Assembly (NCBI GenBank): GCA_964368645.1
Contig: CAYJBY010000004.1
Coordinates: 62,001-126,000, forward strand
DNA from: JAEDHM01 sp964368645
Lineage (GTDB): Bacteria; Bacillota; Clostridia; Christensenellales; CAG-1252
Direction: 5' to 3'
DNA length: 64,000 nucleotides
The translations under genes and the position numbers were made by a program. The stretch's first letter is position 1, and each line of letters opens with the position of its first letter. Shown piece by piece: positions 50,820 through 59,192 of the stretch. The notes beneath the pieces are model-generated. The model was given only the letters and a program-made list of their open reading frames with translations, was not told where the DNA came from and searched no databases.

Positions 50820-52540
50820 TTAATCGATTGACGGCAGTATGGTCATCGGATCTATCTTGGTGCCGTCCTTTGTGATTTCAAGATGCAGGTGAGCGGCAAC
50901 GTCGGATTCGGAGTATAGGCTTGTGCCTATAACGCCTATAGCCTGCCCTTGCGTAACTACCTCATCAGCGGTAACTAGGGGCGTGTCGCCTAAGCATCTG
51001 TAAATACTGACGTAACCGTTCTCGTGTTCTATCGTGACTGAATAACCATTCATAGTAGAGTTATCAACGGATAAAACAGTGCCGTCCGCTATTGCGCACA
51101 CCGTGCCCTCGCCGCCGATTGTAAAGTCGGTTCCTTCGTGTGTCGTCCAAGTTTTCAGCACGTTATTAAAGTACAAGCATACAAAATCTGCCTCCTTAAT
51201 AATCGTACAATCTTTACCTGGTAGATCGTAGACTAGCGGGTGCCAAATGCAGCCGTAAAAAGCGTCCTCTCCGATTGTCGCTTCGCTGTTTTCGATAGTA
51301 ACCGTCGAAAGATTAGAGCAGCCGTAAAAGGCTTTTTCGCCGATACTTGTCACGTTTTCGGGGATTGTAACCTCTATTAAACCGATACACCCCGAAAAGG
51401 CGTTACTGCCGATTGTCGTGATATTGTTGCCGACAGTAAGCCGCGTTATATATACGTTACCGCTGAATGCGTTTTTTGCAATAGTCGTTACCTGCTTACC
51501 CTTGTACGTATCGGGAATGATAACCTTTGTGTCGCCGCTTAAGTAATTAATGATGGAATAAGTGCCGTCTGCGTTTTCGGTGAACAGGAAAACTCTTCCT
51601 AGACCGAAATTCTCTTCAACCCAGTTTGCTTCGGTATCGGTGTACTCCGGGTGGTATTGTACGTATAATTCGTATGCGGATTTCCCTGCCGCACCAGTTT
51701 CGCCCTTAATACCTTGTTCTCCTTGGATACCTTGCTCGCCTTGAATACCTTGTATGCCTTGTTCGCCTTGAATACCTTGTATGCCTTGTTCGCCTGTATC
51801 GCCCTTAGGACCGCGTTCACCTTGAACACCTTGCGCCCCTGTTTCGCCCTTAGCTCCGGGTTCTCCTTGGATACCTTGCTCTCCTTGGATACCTTGCTCG
51901 CCTTGAATACCTTGCTCGCCTGTATCGCCCTTAGCTCCGGGTTCTCCTTGGATACCTTGCTCGCCTTGAATACCTTGTATGCCTTGTTCGCCTGTATCGC
52001 CCTTAGGACCGCGTTNNNNNNNNNNNNNNNNNNNNNNNNNNNNNNNNNNNNNNNNNNNNNNNNNNNNNNNNNNNNNNNNNNNNNNNNNNNNNNNNNNNNN
52101 NNNNNNNNNNNNNNNTCGCCTTGAATACCTTGTATGCCTTGTTCGCCTGTATCGCCCTTAGGACCGCGTTCACCTTGAACACCTTGCGCCCCTGTTTCGC
52201 CCTTAGCACCGGGTTCGCCTTGAACACCTTGCGCTCCCGTATCGCCCTTGGTGCCGGAAACTATGACGTTGACGGTGGAATCGCCGTTTTTATACTTGAT
52301 TACCAAGAAACCGTCTGCGTTGGTGGATACTCCTGTTATCAGAGAATCACCGCCGTTAGACAGCAGTGCGATAAACTCCTCCAACGTGCCTGTATAGCCT
52401 TGGTTGGTTGCCGCGGCATAAGCCACATCCACCGTCATTGTTTCGATATTACTATCACAGGCGGTAAACGTCAATGCCAGCATTACTGCAATAGCCACGA
52501 CAAAAATAATGGAAATAAATAGTTTCAAATTGGTCTTCAT
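50820..52540 (-). CDS. collagen-like / LRR / M23 peptidase lipoprotein (broken by a gap)
   Basis: One gene split by a 100-N gap. N-terminus (52540 side): lipobox LTFTAC (Cys28), a short domain, then Gly-x-y collagen-like repeats ([19 protein letters not shown] and so on). After the gap the frame changes, and the repeats continue ([19 protein letters not shown]) into BspA-type LRR_5 units ([31 protein letters not shown]) and an M23/LytM domain with zinc motifs HEGTD and HLHLE at the C-terminus. Dropping the Ns and merging the 55-bp duplication removes 155 bases, which restores one frame of 521 residues. A GGGAGG site precedes the ATG. Predicted surface-anchored peptidoglycan hydrolase-like protein. 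Confidence 0.85.
51961..52170. repeat. exact 55-bp duplication flanking a 100-N gap
   Basis: 51961-52015 and 52116-52170 are identical over 55 bp. Inside the collagen-like gene, so a true tandem repeat is conceivable, but the exact match in length to the duplication at 40508 and the frame restoration on merging point to an assembly join. Confidence 0.88.
52016..52115. other. scaffold gap (100 N) in the collagen repeats
   Basis: Exactly 100 N. As drawn it shifts the reading frame. Confidence 0.98.
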
Positions 52541-52558
52541 AAAATCCTCCCTAAACTG

Positions 52559-52584
52559 ATGCTTACAATACTAATCGTAAGCAT
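52559..52584 (-). promoter_or_regulatory. 5' leader hairpin of the collagen/M23 gene
   Basis: Inverted repeat ATGCTTAC (52559-52566) / GTAAGCAT (52577-52584), loop 10 bases, between the -10 box and the ribosome site. It may affect transcript stability or bind a regulator. Confidence 0.5.
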
Positions 52585-52611
52585 TATACTCTATATATCG
52601 ACAATTGTCAA
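52583..52611 (-). promoter_or_regulatory. consensus promoter of the collagen/M23 gene
   Basis: On the minus strand: TTGACA (52611-52606), 17-bp spacer, TATAAT (52588-52583), both hexamers perfect. Confidence 0.85.
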
Positions 52612-52652
52612 TAATCGGAGCATATTTTATACTCTATTTGGAGACAATAGTC
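52600..52652. promoter_or_regulatory. candidate operator pair between divergent promoters
   Basis: Perfect palindrome GACAATTGTC (52600-52609) overlaps the -35 boxes of both divergent promoters. A near copy, GACAATAGTC (52643-52652), lies just before the XRE start, 43 bp away, about four helical turns. The flanking TATACTCTAT is also repeated at the same 43-bp spacing (52585, 52628). Confidence 0.65.
52605..52633 (+). promoter_or_regulatory. promoter of the XRE regulator gene
   Basis: TTGTCA (52605-52610), 17-bp spacer, TATACT (52628-52633), 20 bases before the start codon. Confidence 0.75.
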
Positions 52653-52653
52653 A

Positions 52654-52860
52654 ATGATTTCTTATGAACCGTTTTACAAAACCATAAAAAACAAGGGACT
52701 TACAACCTACAAGTTGATAATCAATTTTGGCGTAAGTCGGAGCTTGTTGGATAGGTTAAAACATAACAAAGCTATCAGTACGGTAACGATTAACGATTTA
52801 TGCTCTTTTTTGAATTGCAGGGTGGAGGATATAATCGTATTCAAAGAGGACGGGGAATAA
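52654..52860 (+). CDS. XRE-family (Cro/CI-type) HTH regulator
   Basis: 68-residue DNA-binding protein that is nearly all one helix-turn-helix domain (GLTTYKLIINFGVSRSLLDRLKHNKAISTVTINDLCSFL broken into the five helices of the HTH_26-type fold; ends VEDIIVFKEDGE). Divergent from the collagen/M23 lipoprotein gene, with palindromes over both promoters, so it may regulate itself and that gene. A TTGGAG lies 10 bases before the ATG. A terminator follows. Confidence 0.85.
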   Translation: MISYEPFYKTIKNKGLTTYKLIINFGVSRSLLDRLKHNKAISTVTINDLCSFLNCRVEDIIVFKEDGE

Positions 52861-52924
52861 TCAGCATAAGCATTTCAAAAAAATGGCTTGATTACATAAA
52901 ACTTAGTTTTCATCTGACAACGCC

Positions 52925-52957
52925 GAAAACGCCGATAATAACGTCGGCGTTTTCTTT
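52925..52957 (+). terminator. XRE gene terminator
   Basis: Stem GAAAACGCCGA / TCGGCGTTTTC, loop TAATAACG, then TTTT. Confidence 0.88.
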
Positions 52958-53207
52958 TATGCATAGAAACGAGAGAAACAACCCTTACGGAAGGGAAAAC
53001 AGCGCATTCGGAATAACAATACAGTTAAATCGGAATAGCACGACTGCTCAATCGGAATGAAAAAAACGACTGAAACGGTATCGCATAACCGCTCATTCGG
53101 CGAGATAGCACAATCGAAAAGATAATACTGTTAAATCTAAATGGATAAGACAGCTCAATCGAAGTCGGCAAAAGATTATTTATGCAGTTGTAAGGGGATA
53201 GGAGTAA
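52958..53207. other. gene-free spacer with decayed repeats
   Basis: Loose repeats of an ATCGGAATAACA / CTCAATCGGAA-like motif between about 53005 and 53165; no gene or RNA recognised. Confidence 0.5.
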
Positions 53208-53777
53208 TCAGAAAAAGATTTCGTTTTCCATAACGAATTTCAGCTCTCCCATAAGAAAGTTCATCAGCTCCTCCGGGGTTTGCTTTTTCCCCGACTCTAT
53301 CCAGTAGCAAAGCGTAGCAAAAGCCACGCCGCTCCTTAACGCGGCGAAGAAACGGGGATCCTTGTTAAAGTTTTCAACATCCGTGTACCTGTCGGTTATT
53401 ATGTGGTAATTATCGATAAAGGAATTGAAAACTATATCCGTGCGGTGGATTTTCACCAGTACCTCCAGAAGCGAACCTCTTTCCTGCCAAGTGCGGAAGT
53501 AGGTTTCGATACAGGCGTACTTGCTGTCGCGGCTTTTCATTTCGCTGACGCATTTATTAAAAACCTTTATGTAATCGCTGTCGCATTTCCAAATAAGCAC
53601 GTCGATTACGTCGTCGAAAAGTCTGTAAAAGGTCGCTCTGCTTACCGAGGATTCTCTCTGTATATCGGAGATGGTTATTTTGTCGATATTAGGCGTTTTT
53701 TCAAGCAGTGCGATTAAACCCTCATAGATGAGAGTCGCGGAAACTAGGGTTCTCTTGTCGTCCTTGATATGGTACAT
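53208..53777 (-). CDS. TetR/AcrR-family regulator
   Basis: 189 residues: N-terminal TetR helix-turn-helix (about 10-55, with ITISDIQRESSVSRATFYRLF) and a helical ligand/dimerisation domain. The start at 53777 is set by AAGGAGT 5 bases upstream; the open frame continues 9 codons further without a ribosome site. Divergent from the iron alcohol dehydrogenase gene across 254 bases, so it may control it; no clear palindromic operator was found. Confidence 0.87.
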   Translation of the reverse strand: MYHIKDDKRTLVSATLIYEGLIALLEKTPNIDKITISDIQRESSVSRATFYRLFDDVIDVLIWKCDSDYIKVFNKCVSEMKSRDSKYACIETYFRTWQERGSLLEVLVKIHRTDIVFNSFIDNYHIITDRYTDVENFNKDPRFFAALRSGVAFATLCYWIESGKKQTPEELMNFLMGELKFVMENEIFF

Positions 53778-53924
53778 TTTTACTCCTTTTCGGCGGATTT
53801 TCATTACAAAACCGCTATTTTTTGTTTCGTTACGTTTATTTTTGCCTTCTTCTGTTTTCTAAATCGCAATTCGTCCGCGAATGTTTTATTCGCGCCGTAA
53901 CCTCTTATTTGGGGTGCGGTTTAA

Positions 53925-53953
53925 TTGTAACACATTTAGAGTTATGATACAAT
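53925..53953 (+). promoter_or_regulatory. alcohol dehydrogenase gene promoter
   Basis: TTGTAA (53925-53930), 17-bp spacer, TACAAT (53948-53953). Confidence 0.65.
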
Positions 53954-54031
53954 ATGTTTTACAAGAACAAATATGTTTTTTTACAAAAAGAACGTATTGT
54001 TTGCGAATCTTTAGCAAAAGGAGAAAGAAAA

Positions 54032-55258
54032 ATGGCGGTAAGTTTTATCAAAAAGTTTGGTTGTCGCGCTTTTCAAAAGCTGATGTGGTGCGTGATGTGG
54101 CTGCTTCCTTGGAACGGGAATAAGGGCATACTTAGCGGTGCTGACAGTATAAAACAGCTTCCCGCTTATCTTAAGGATAAGGGTTTTCATTCAATACTCG
54201 TGGTGACGGACGAGGGCTTATACAAGCTGGGAATGGTCAACGGCTTAGTTGAGGCTTGCGAGGCAATCGGCACCCACTGTGCTATTTTCCACGAGGTTGT
54301 GCCTAATCCCACCATCAAGAATATCGAGGACGGACTTAATATGTATAAGGCGCACAACTGTGACGCAATCGTGGCTTTAGGCGGCGGTTCGGCAATGGAC
54401 TGCGCTAAGGGCATCGGAGCGAGAGTCGCCCGTCCCAAGAAGACGATTCCCCAACTTAAGGGCAATCTCAGGGTGCTGAAAAAACTTCCTCCGCTGGTGG
54501 CGATACCCACTACGTCAGGTACGGGCAGTGAAGCTACCTTAGCGGCGGTTATTTCCAATCCCGAAACGCACGAAAAGTATCCCATTAACGATCCCGTGCT
54601 AATGCCAAGATACGTTGTATTAGATCCAGTGCTGACCGTCGGACTGCCTCCTCATATCACCTCAACCACAGGTATGGACGCTCTAACCCACGCGGTGGAG
54701 GGCTATATCGGCGGCGAGAACACGGCGCAAACCAAGAAGGATTCGATTGAGGCTACAAAGCTGATTTATAAGTACTTGAAAACCGCCTATGATAACGGCG
54801 CGGATCTTGAGGCGCGTAACCAAATGCAACAGGCGGCGTACCTTGCAGGCAGAGCGTTTACACGCTCTTACGTGGGCTACGTTCACGCGGTAGCGCATAC
54901 CCTAGGCGGCTTTTACGGCGTGCCCCACGGCTTGGCTAACGCGGTTATACTTCCCTACGTTTTGACCGCATACGGGAAGAGCGCGTACAAAAAACTGGCG
55001 CAACTTGCCGACTGTATCAATCTCCACGGCGACACGGACGAGCAAAAGGCGAAAGCGTTTATCAAGTGGATTAAGGATATGAACAGTTCAATGAAAATTC
55101 CCGATAAAATCAGAGCGAAGGACGGTTCCGTATTGATAAAGGAATCCGATTTACCTGTGATGATAGATCACGCTTTGCACGAGGCTAATCCTCTGTATCC
55201 CTGTCCGCAGGTTTGGGGTGCCGAAGAAATCGAGGCTATTTACCGTCAGATAATGTAG
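54032..55258 (+). CDS. iron-containing alcohol dehydrogenase
   Basis: 408-residue group III dehydrogenase that reduces aldehydes or oxidises alcohols with NAD(P)H. NAD loop GGGSAMDCAK, PTTSGTGSEAT, and the metal-site region TGMDALTHAVE, HAVAHTLGG, HGLANA with the conserved Asp/His ligands. I placed the start at 54032 because AAGGAG lies 8 bases upstream and the sequence then begins MAVSFIKKFG; the frame extends 26 codons further over the promoter. Substrate range unknown; butanol/ethanol-type is usual in fermenters. Confidence 0.92.
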   Translation: MAVSFIKKFGCRAFQKLMWCVMWLLPWNGNKGILSGADSIKQLPAYLKDKGFHSILVVTDEGLYKLGMVNGLVEACEAIGTHCAIFHEVVPNPTIKNIEDGLNMYKAHNCDAIVALGGGSAMDCAKGIGARVARPKKTIPQLKGNLRVLKKLPPLVAIPTTSGTGSEATLAAVISNPETHEKYPINDPVLMPRYVVLDPVLTVGLPPHITSTTGMDALTHAVEGYIGGENTAQTKKDSIEATKLIYKYLKTAYDNGADLEARNQMQQAAYLAGRAFTRSYVGYVHAVAHTLGGFYGVPHGLANAVILPYVLTAYGKSAYKKLAQLADCINLHGDTDEQKAKAFIKWIKDMNSSMKIPDKIRAKDGSVLIKESDLPVMIDHALHEANPLYPCPQVWGAEEIEAIYRQIM

Positions 55259-55312
55259 CTCGCGTTTTGCTAGCTATATCCGAAATAAACAAATATTAGT
55301 CAACATAAAAAA

Positions 55313-55356
55313 GAAAGCCCTAACAGCCACCGCATAGCGGAGCCGTTAGGGCTTTT
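55313..55356 (+). terminator. alcohol dehydrogenase gene terminator
   Basis: Stem AAAGCCCTAACAGC / GCCGTTAGGGCTTT (one mismatch) with T tail. Confidence 0.92.
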
Positions 55357-55357
55357 T

Positions 55358-55640
55358 GCGTTCGTGTAACAGGGTGGCATTAGTGTAATAAGGTTGCATT
55401 AGTGTAATAAGGTTGCATTAGTGTAAAAAGTTTGCATTCGTATAACAGTGTAGCATTAGAGTAACAAGTTTGCATTGGGATAACGGAGTTTCATTTTGGT
55501 AACAGTGTTGCATTCGTATAACAGCGTTGCGTTCGGGTAATAAGTTTGCATTCGTATAAAACAGTGTTGCGTTCGGGTAATAAGGTTGCATTTGGGTAGC
55601 GGAGTTGCATTCGTACAACATTGCATTCGGGTAAAAAGTA
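55358..55640. repeat. 19-bp minisatellite, about 15 units
   Basis: Direct tandem units of 19 bp with consensus near GCATTCGTGTAACAAGGTT, starting at 55358 and repeating every 19 bases (55377, 55396, 55415, ...) with one 21-bp and one shorter unit near the end. Divergence between units is 10-40%. No spacers, so not a CRISPR. 55641-55740 shows nothing else. Confidence 0.93.
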
Positions 55641-55740
55641 AGCTTTAAGCACTATTGCGCAGGGGCGGCGGACACAAAAAAAAGATTGCACCATTGATAT
55701 AGAACAAAACCTATTTTATTGTTTTTATATTGGCGGTTTG

Positions 55741-55769
55741 TTGGCGTTTTGAAGTTTATAATGTATAAT
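55741..55769 (+). promoter_or_regulatory. promoter of the BspA-like lipoprotein gene
   Basis: TTGGCG (55741-55746), 17-bp spacer, TATAAT (55764-55769); two further TATAAT boxes at 55757 and 55769 overlap or flank it. The expected start, near 55776, lies before the GAGGT ribosome site at 55804. Confidence 0.7.
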
Positions 55770-55813
55770 ATAATGGTAAATGTCGGCAAAAATGCTTTTT
55801 TATGAGGTTGAAA

Positions 55814-58425
55814 ATGAAGAGGAAAATTTTTTTATTATTATTATCGCTGTGCTGCTTATTGCGGTGGGTGTTATAGCCTTTACCGCCTGCGACTTTAACA
55901 AGGGAGAGGACGAGCCTACGCCCTGCAACGATTCGGAGCATACCTTCAGTCACGGCTTTTGCACAAAATGCCATATCTCCAACGTCAAATATACAAAGTC
56001 CTCCTCAGGCTACGTGCCGTCCGGGGTTTACGACAGCGGCGTCGATGAAATCGTGGTCGAGAAGACCTACAAGGGGGAATCGGTTTTTTACGTTGATCCC
56101 TCGGTTTTTTCTGACTGTGAGCAACTGCAATATCTAACCCTTCCGTTTATAATTAACAGCAGGGGCGGCAGCTTGGGGCTTTCGTCCGTCAAGCACCTTA
56201 CGCTTACGGCAACGGACGTTGTCTATGAAAACGAATTCTATAACACCAATCTGGTTACGCTGACCTTCGACTGCAATCTAACGAGCGTAGGCAAGGGTTC
56301 CTTCAATAACGACAGCTTGAGAGTTGTATCGTTTTTAGGAAGTACGCCGCCCGAGCTTAAGGGTTCTCCCGATAACGGCAACGTGGTGTATTTGGCAAAA
56401 ACGGCGTCCTTGGACGCTTACAAGACGGCGTTCGGTCTGTGGTCGGAAAGCTTTTACGATTATGCCTGTTACAGCAATCAAGCGGTAATTTCCGACGGCA
56501 AGTTGGCGATTTACGCAGGAGACGGCGCGGAGTACGCTATACCCAACGGCGTAACGGAGATAGCTCCCCAAGCCTTTTATTTTAATCAGCAGTTGCAAAC
56601 GGTTACGTTACCCGATTCGCTTATCACGATAGGTGCTTCCGCTTTTGAAAAATGTTATCAACTCCAGAGGGTTAGTATCGGCGCAAACAACGGACTGAAA
56701 ACGATAGACGACGATGCTTTTTCCGCTGATATAGAGTTGACCGAGCTTACTCTGCCTAACAGTTTAAGCTATATGGGCAAGGGCGTTTTCAGCGGCTGTA
56801 CCGCGCTTGTTTTAACCGAAAACGGACGGCTACTGTATAAGGACAACTGGATTATGGGAATGATTGATCCTTACACCGTGGCTACTAACCTCGTTGTCGC
56901 GGAGGGTACCGTGGGTATCTGCGAAAACGCGCTTGAGCTTTGCTCGGTGGAAAATATCGAACTGCCTGCGTCCTTCAAATATATCGGCGATTCCGCCTTT
57001 GAAAGAGCAAGACTTAAGAGGATTTCCCTGCCTGACGGCGTGGAAATTATACCTAATAAGGCATTTTCGGGCTGTAGTTTGCTCGGTAGCGTAGTTTTGC
57101 CGCCGTCCGTCAAGGAGATAGGCGCGGAGGCATTTTATCAATGCTATTTGCCCACCGTGATACTGCCTGCCGGCTTGAAGAAAATCGGAGAAAAAGCCTT
57201 TAATTACTTGGTTACTCTCACCAAATACACCATTGATTACGTTTTCTTATCCACTGAGCCTTGCGAGCTGGGCTTTGCCTGCTTTACGGAAAACAGGAAT
57301 TTCAGTATAAGGGTTTCGCCCTTGGCGCTTGACGATTACAGCAGTGCGCCGCAGTTTTCGCGCTACGCAGGCAGACTTTCCGCTTACAGCGAGCGCAACG
57401 GTATGGTGACTTCGGATAACAAGCTCATCTATTACCGCGGCGGCGCAACAACCTTGAACGTGCCTGCGGAGATTACGGAAATTTCTCCCTGCGCCTTTGC
57501 CGATTCTAACGTGGAAAATTTGGTTTTCTCGGAAAATTCCGAGATTAAGAGTTTGGAAAACATCTCCTTTCAGGGTGCCGCTACGGTCAAAAACGTCGTA
57601 CTGCCCAAGGGCTTGACTACGCTTCCGAATTTCGCCTTTAACGGACTTACGGGGCTGAAAACCATTACCATACCCGAAAGTGTCACTGCGTTCGGCGAAA
57701 ACCTTTTCAGCGGCTGTAGCTCCCTAACCGACGTGTCCTTCGGGAACAATTCGCAGTTGACGCAGATTACTCTGCGTATGTTCTACGACTGCGATTCGCT
57801 GAAAACCCTTACGATTCCCGACAGCGTTAAAACGATACGCCAAGGTGCATTCGATTCCTGCGATTCGTTGGAAAGTATAACCGTACCTGATTCGGTCACT
57901 CGCATCGAAAGAGGCGCCTTTAGTAATTGTAATTCGCTGAAAAGCATCAGCCTGCCCTTTGTTGGCGACGGTGCAAACGTGTATTATTTCGCACACATTT
58001 TCGGAGCGACTTCGTTAGAGAACGGCAATCAATACATATCTAAGGCACCGCTTTCCGTAACCATAAGGCACGGAGAGCAAATCAAGTATATGGCGTTTGC
58101 AAAATGCTATTCCATACAAACGCTGACGTTAGGCGAGGGCTTTACGGATCTGTTTGCATCGGCATTTTCCGACTGCGCAGGGCTTAAAACGGTGTATCTG
58201 CCGAAGACAATGTCGGCAATCAATCATCACGCCTTCGAGGGTTGCGTAAATCTTACCGACGTTTACGTGCTTGCAGATAATCCGCCTGACGGTCTGCTTG
58301 ATTTCGACGGTTGTCCGATAGCCAATATTTACGTACCTGCGGCGTCGGTGGAAACCTACAAGAATTACAATCGGTGGTCAACCTATGAAGACAAAATCCG
58401 CGCCATTAGCACAAACGCGGCATAA
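55814..58425 (+). CDS. BspA-like LRR_5 surface lipoprotein with poly-T frameshift
   Basis: About 870 residues of BspA-type leucine-rich repeats (LRR_5): many copies of the I-G-x-x-AF-x-x-C-x-x-L-x-x-x-x-LP pattern, as in surface adhesins. The best start is ATG 55814, with GAGGT 5 bases upstream; it encodes MKRKIF, the same opening as the lipoprotein at 46958. But the frame breaks in a run of seven Ts (55827-55833). With eight Ts it would read MKRKIFFIIIIAVLL and on to lipobox FTAC and DFNKG. As assembled, only a start at 55780 without ribosome site is in frame. The frameshift may be phase variation, or a sequencing or assembly error. C-terminal part also has TAAASVETYK-like Flg_new/LRR ends. 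Confidence 0.82.
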
Positions 58426-58793
58426 ACGACAATCTGCCTTACGTTTTTAAGAGGTAACGCGCTCTGCATAGCTAGAAATTAATAACCTTGTCCGTGTAGA
58501 TACAGTGTTCCCGTCATAGTGTCCAAATAGCAGAAATCTATCCTATGCTGTTAGGTGGTAACATAATTTCCATAGCTGATATAACTGTATCGGTGCAGAT
58601 ATAGAGTAGCATTCATAAAACCGCAAAAAGGGGAAGCTATCTTGCGCTATTTAACTGTCAGGCGCACTTTCTAAGACAAGTATAAGCGTGTCAAAGCAGT
58701 TATTGCGTTTCACCATATAATTGCAAAAGAGGGGAGTAATGGGCTTCTTTTATCAAACCTCATTCTTTGCTCCTTATGCCTAATGAACGTAAA
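58426..58793. other. gene-free spacer
   Basis: No gene with a ribosome site. Loosely repeated TGTAGATACAGTG / TGCAGATATAGAG motifs near 58495 and 58593 are the only pattern. Confidence 0.45.
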
Positions 58794-58828
58794 AAAATAC
58801 CGTCCGCAAACTGCGAACGGTATTTTTT
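58794..58828 (-). terminator. tRNA-Arg terminator
   Basis: Stem AAAAAATACCGT / ACGGTATTTTTT with an inner CCGCA / TGCGA pair; on the minus strand it directly follows the tRNA and ends in a T run. Confidence 0.9.
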
Positions 58829-58904
58829 GGTGTACCATGGCGGATTCGAACCGCCGGCCTTCAGAGTCGGAGTCTGACGCTCTATCCAGCTGGGCTAATG
58901 GTAC
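58828..58904 (-). tRNA. tRNA-Arg (anticodon CCG)
   Basis: Full cloverleaf on the minus strand: acceptor GTACCAT / ATGGTAC, anticodon stem TCAGA / TCTGA around loop CTCCGAC with anticodon CCG (plus-strand CGG at 58868-58870), T arm GGCGG-TTCGAAT-CCGCC, encoded CCA. Reads CGG. No clear promoter was found upstream. Confidence 0.97.
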
Positions 58905-59192
58905 TCGTCGGGAACTGCGCTCTTGCTCCGCTTCCGTCGCAAGGCTCCGAAAGTTGCGCTGTTGCTTGTTCCCTCCTCTTCCCCGCAATTCTTCGCCGAG
59001 CAAATTATTGTGGGGTTTGGGGTTCTAGGGTAGTTCTCTGGGGTTTGAACTGCGCTCTTGCTTACGCTGTAAAGTCAGTAACTTTTGCAAGATATGTTAA
59101 GGGCGCATATTCGTAAGGTGTTTACACCCTGTTCTGCCACAAAAATATGTCTGAATTGGCTTTGTTGGGGCAGTAATCCAAAGGATAAGGAA
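58905..59192. other. spacer with a 15-bp direct repeat
   Basis: AACTGCGCTCTTGCT occurs at about 58913 and again at about 59048. No gene or promoter recognised. Confidence 0.5.

Noticed and set aside
51714..52522. Plus-strand frames opposite the collagen repeats
   Set aside because: Complement of Gly-x-y repeat codons; the minus strand has the signal peptide, ribosome site and promoter.
55358..55640. CRISPR array
   Set aside because: Direct tandem repeats without unique spacers, units diverge gradually, no cas genes in the window.
55418..55694. Minus-strand frames rich in Asn, Tyr, Leu over the 19-bp array
   Set aside because: Product of the minisatellite; no start signals and frame drifts with each 19-bp unit.
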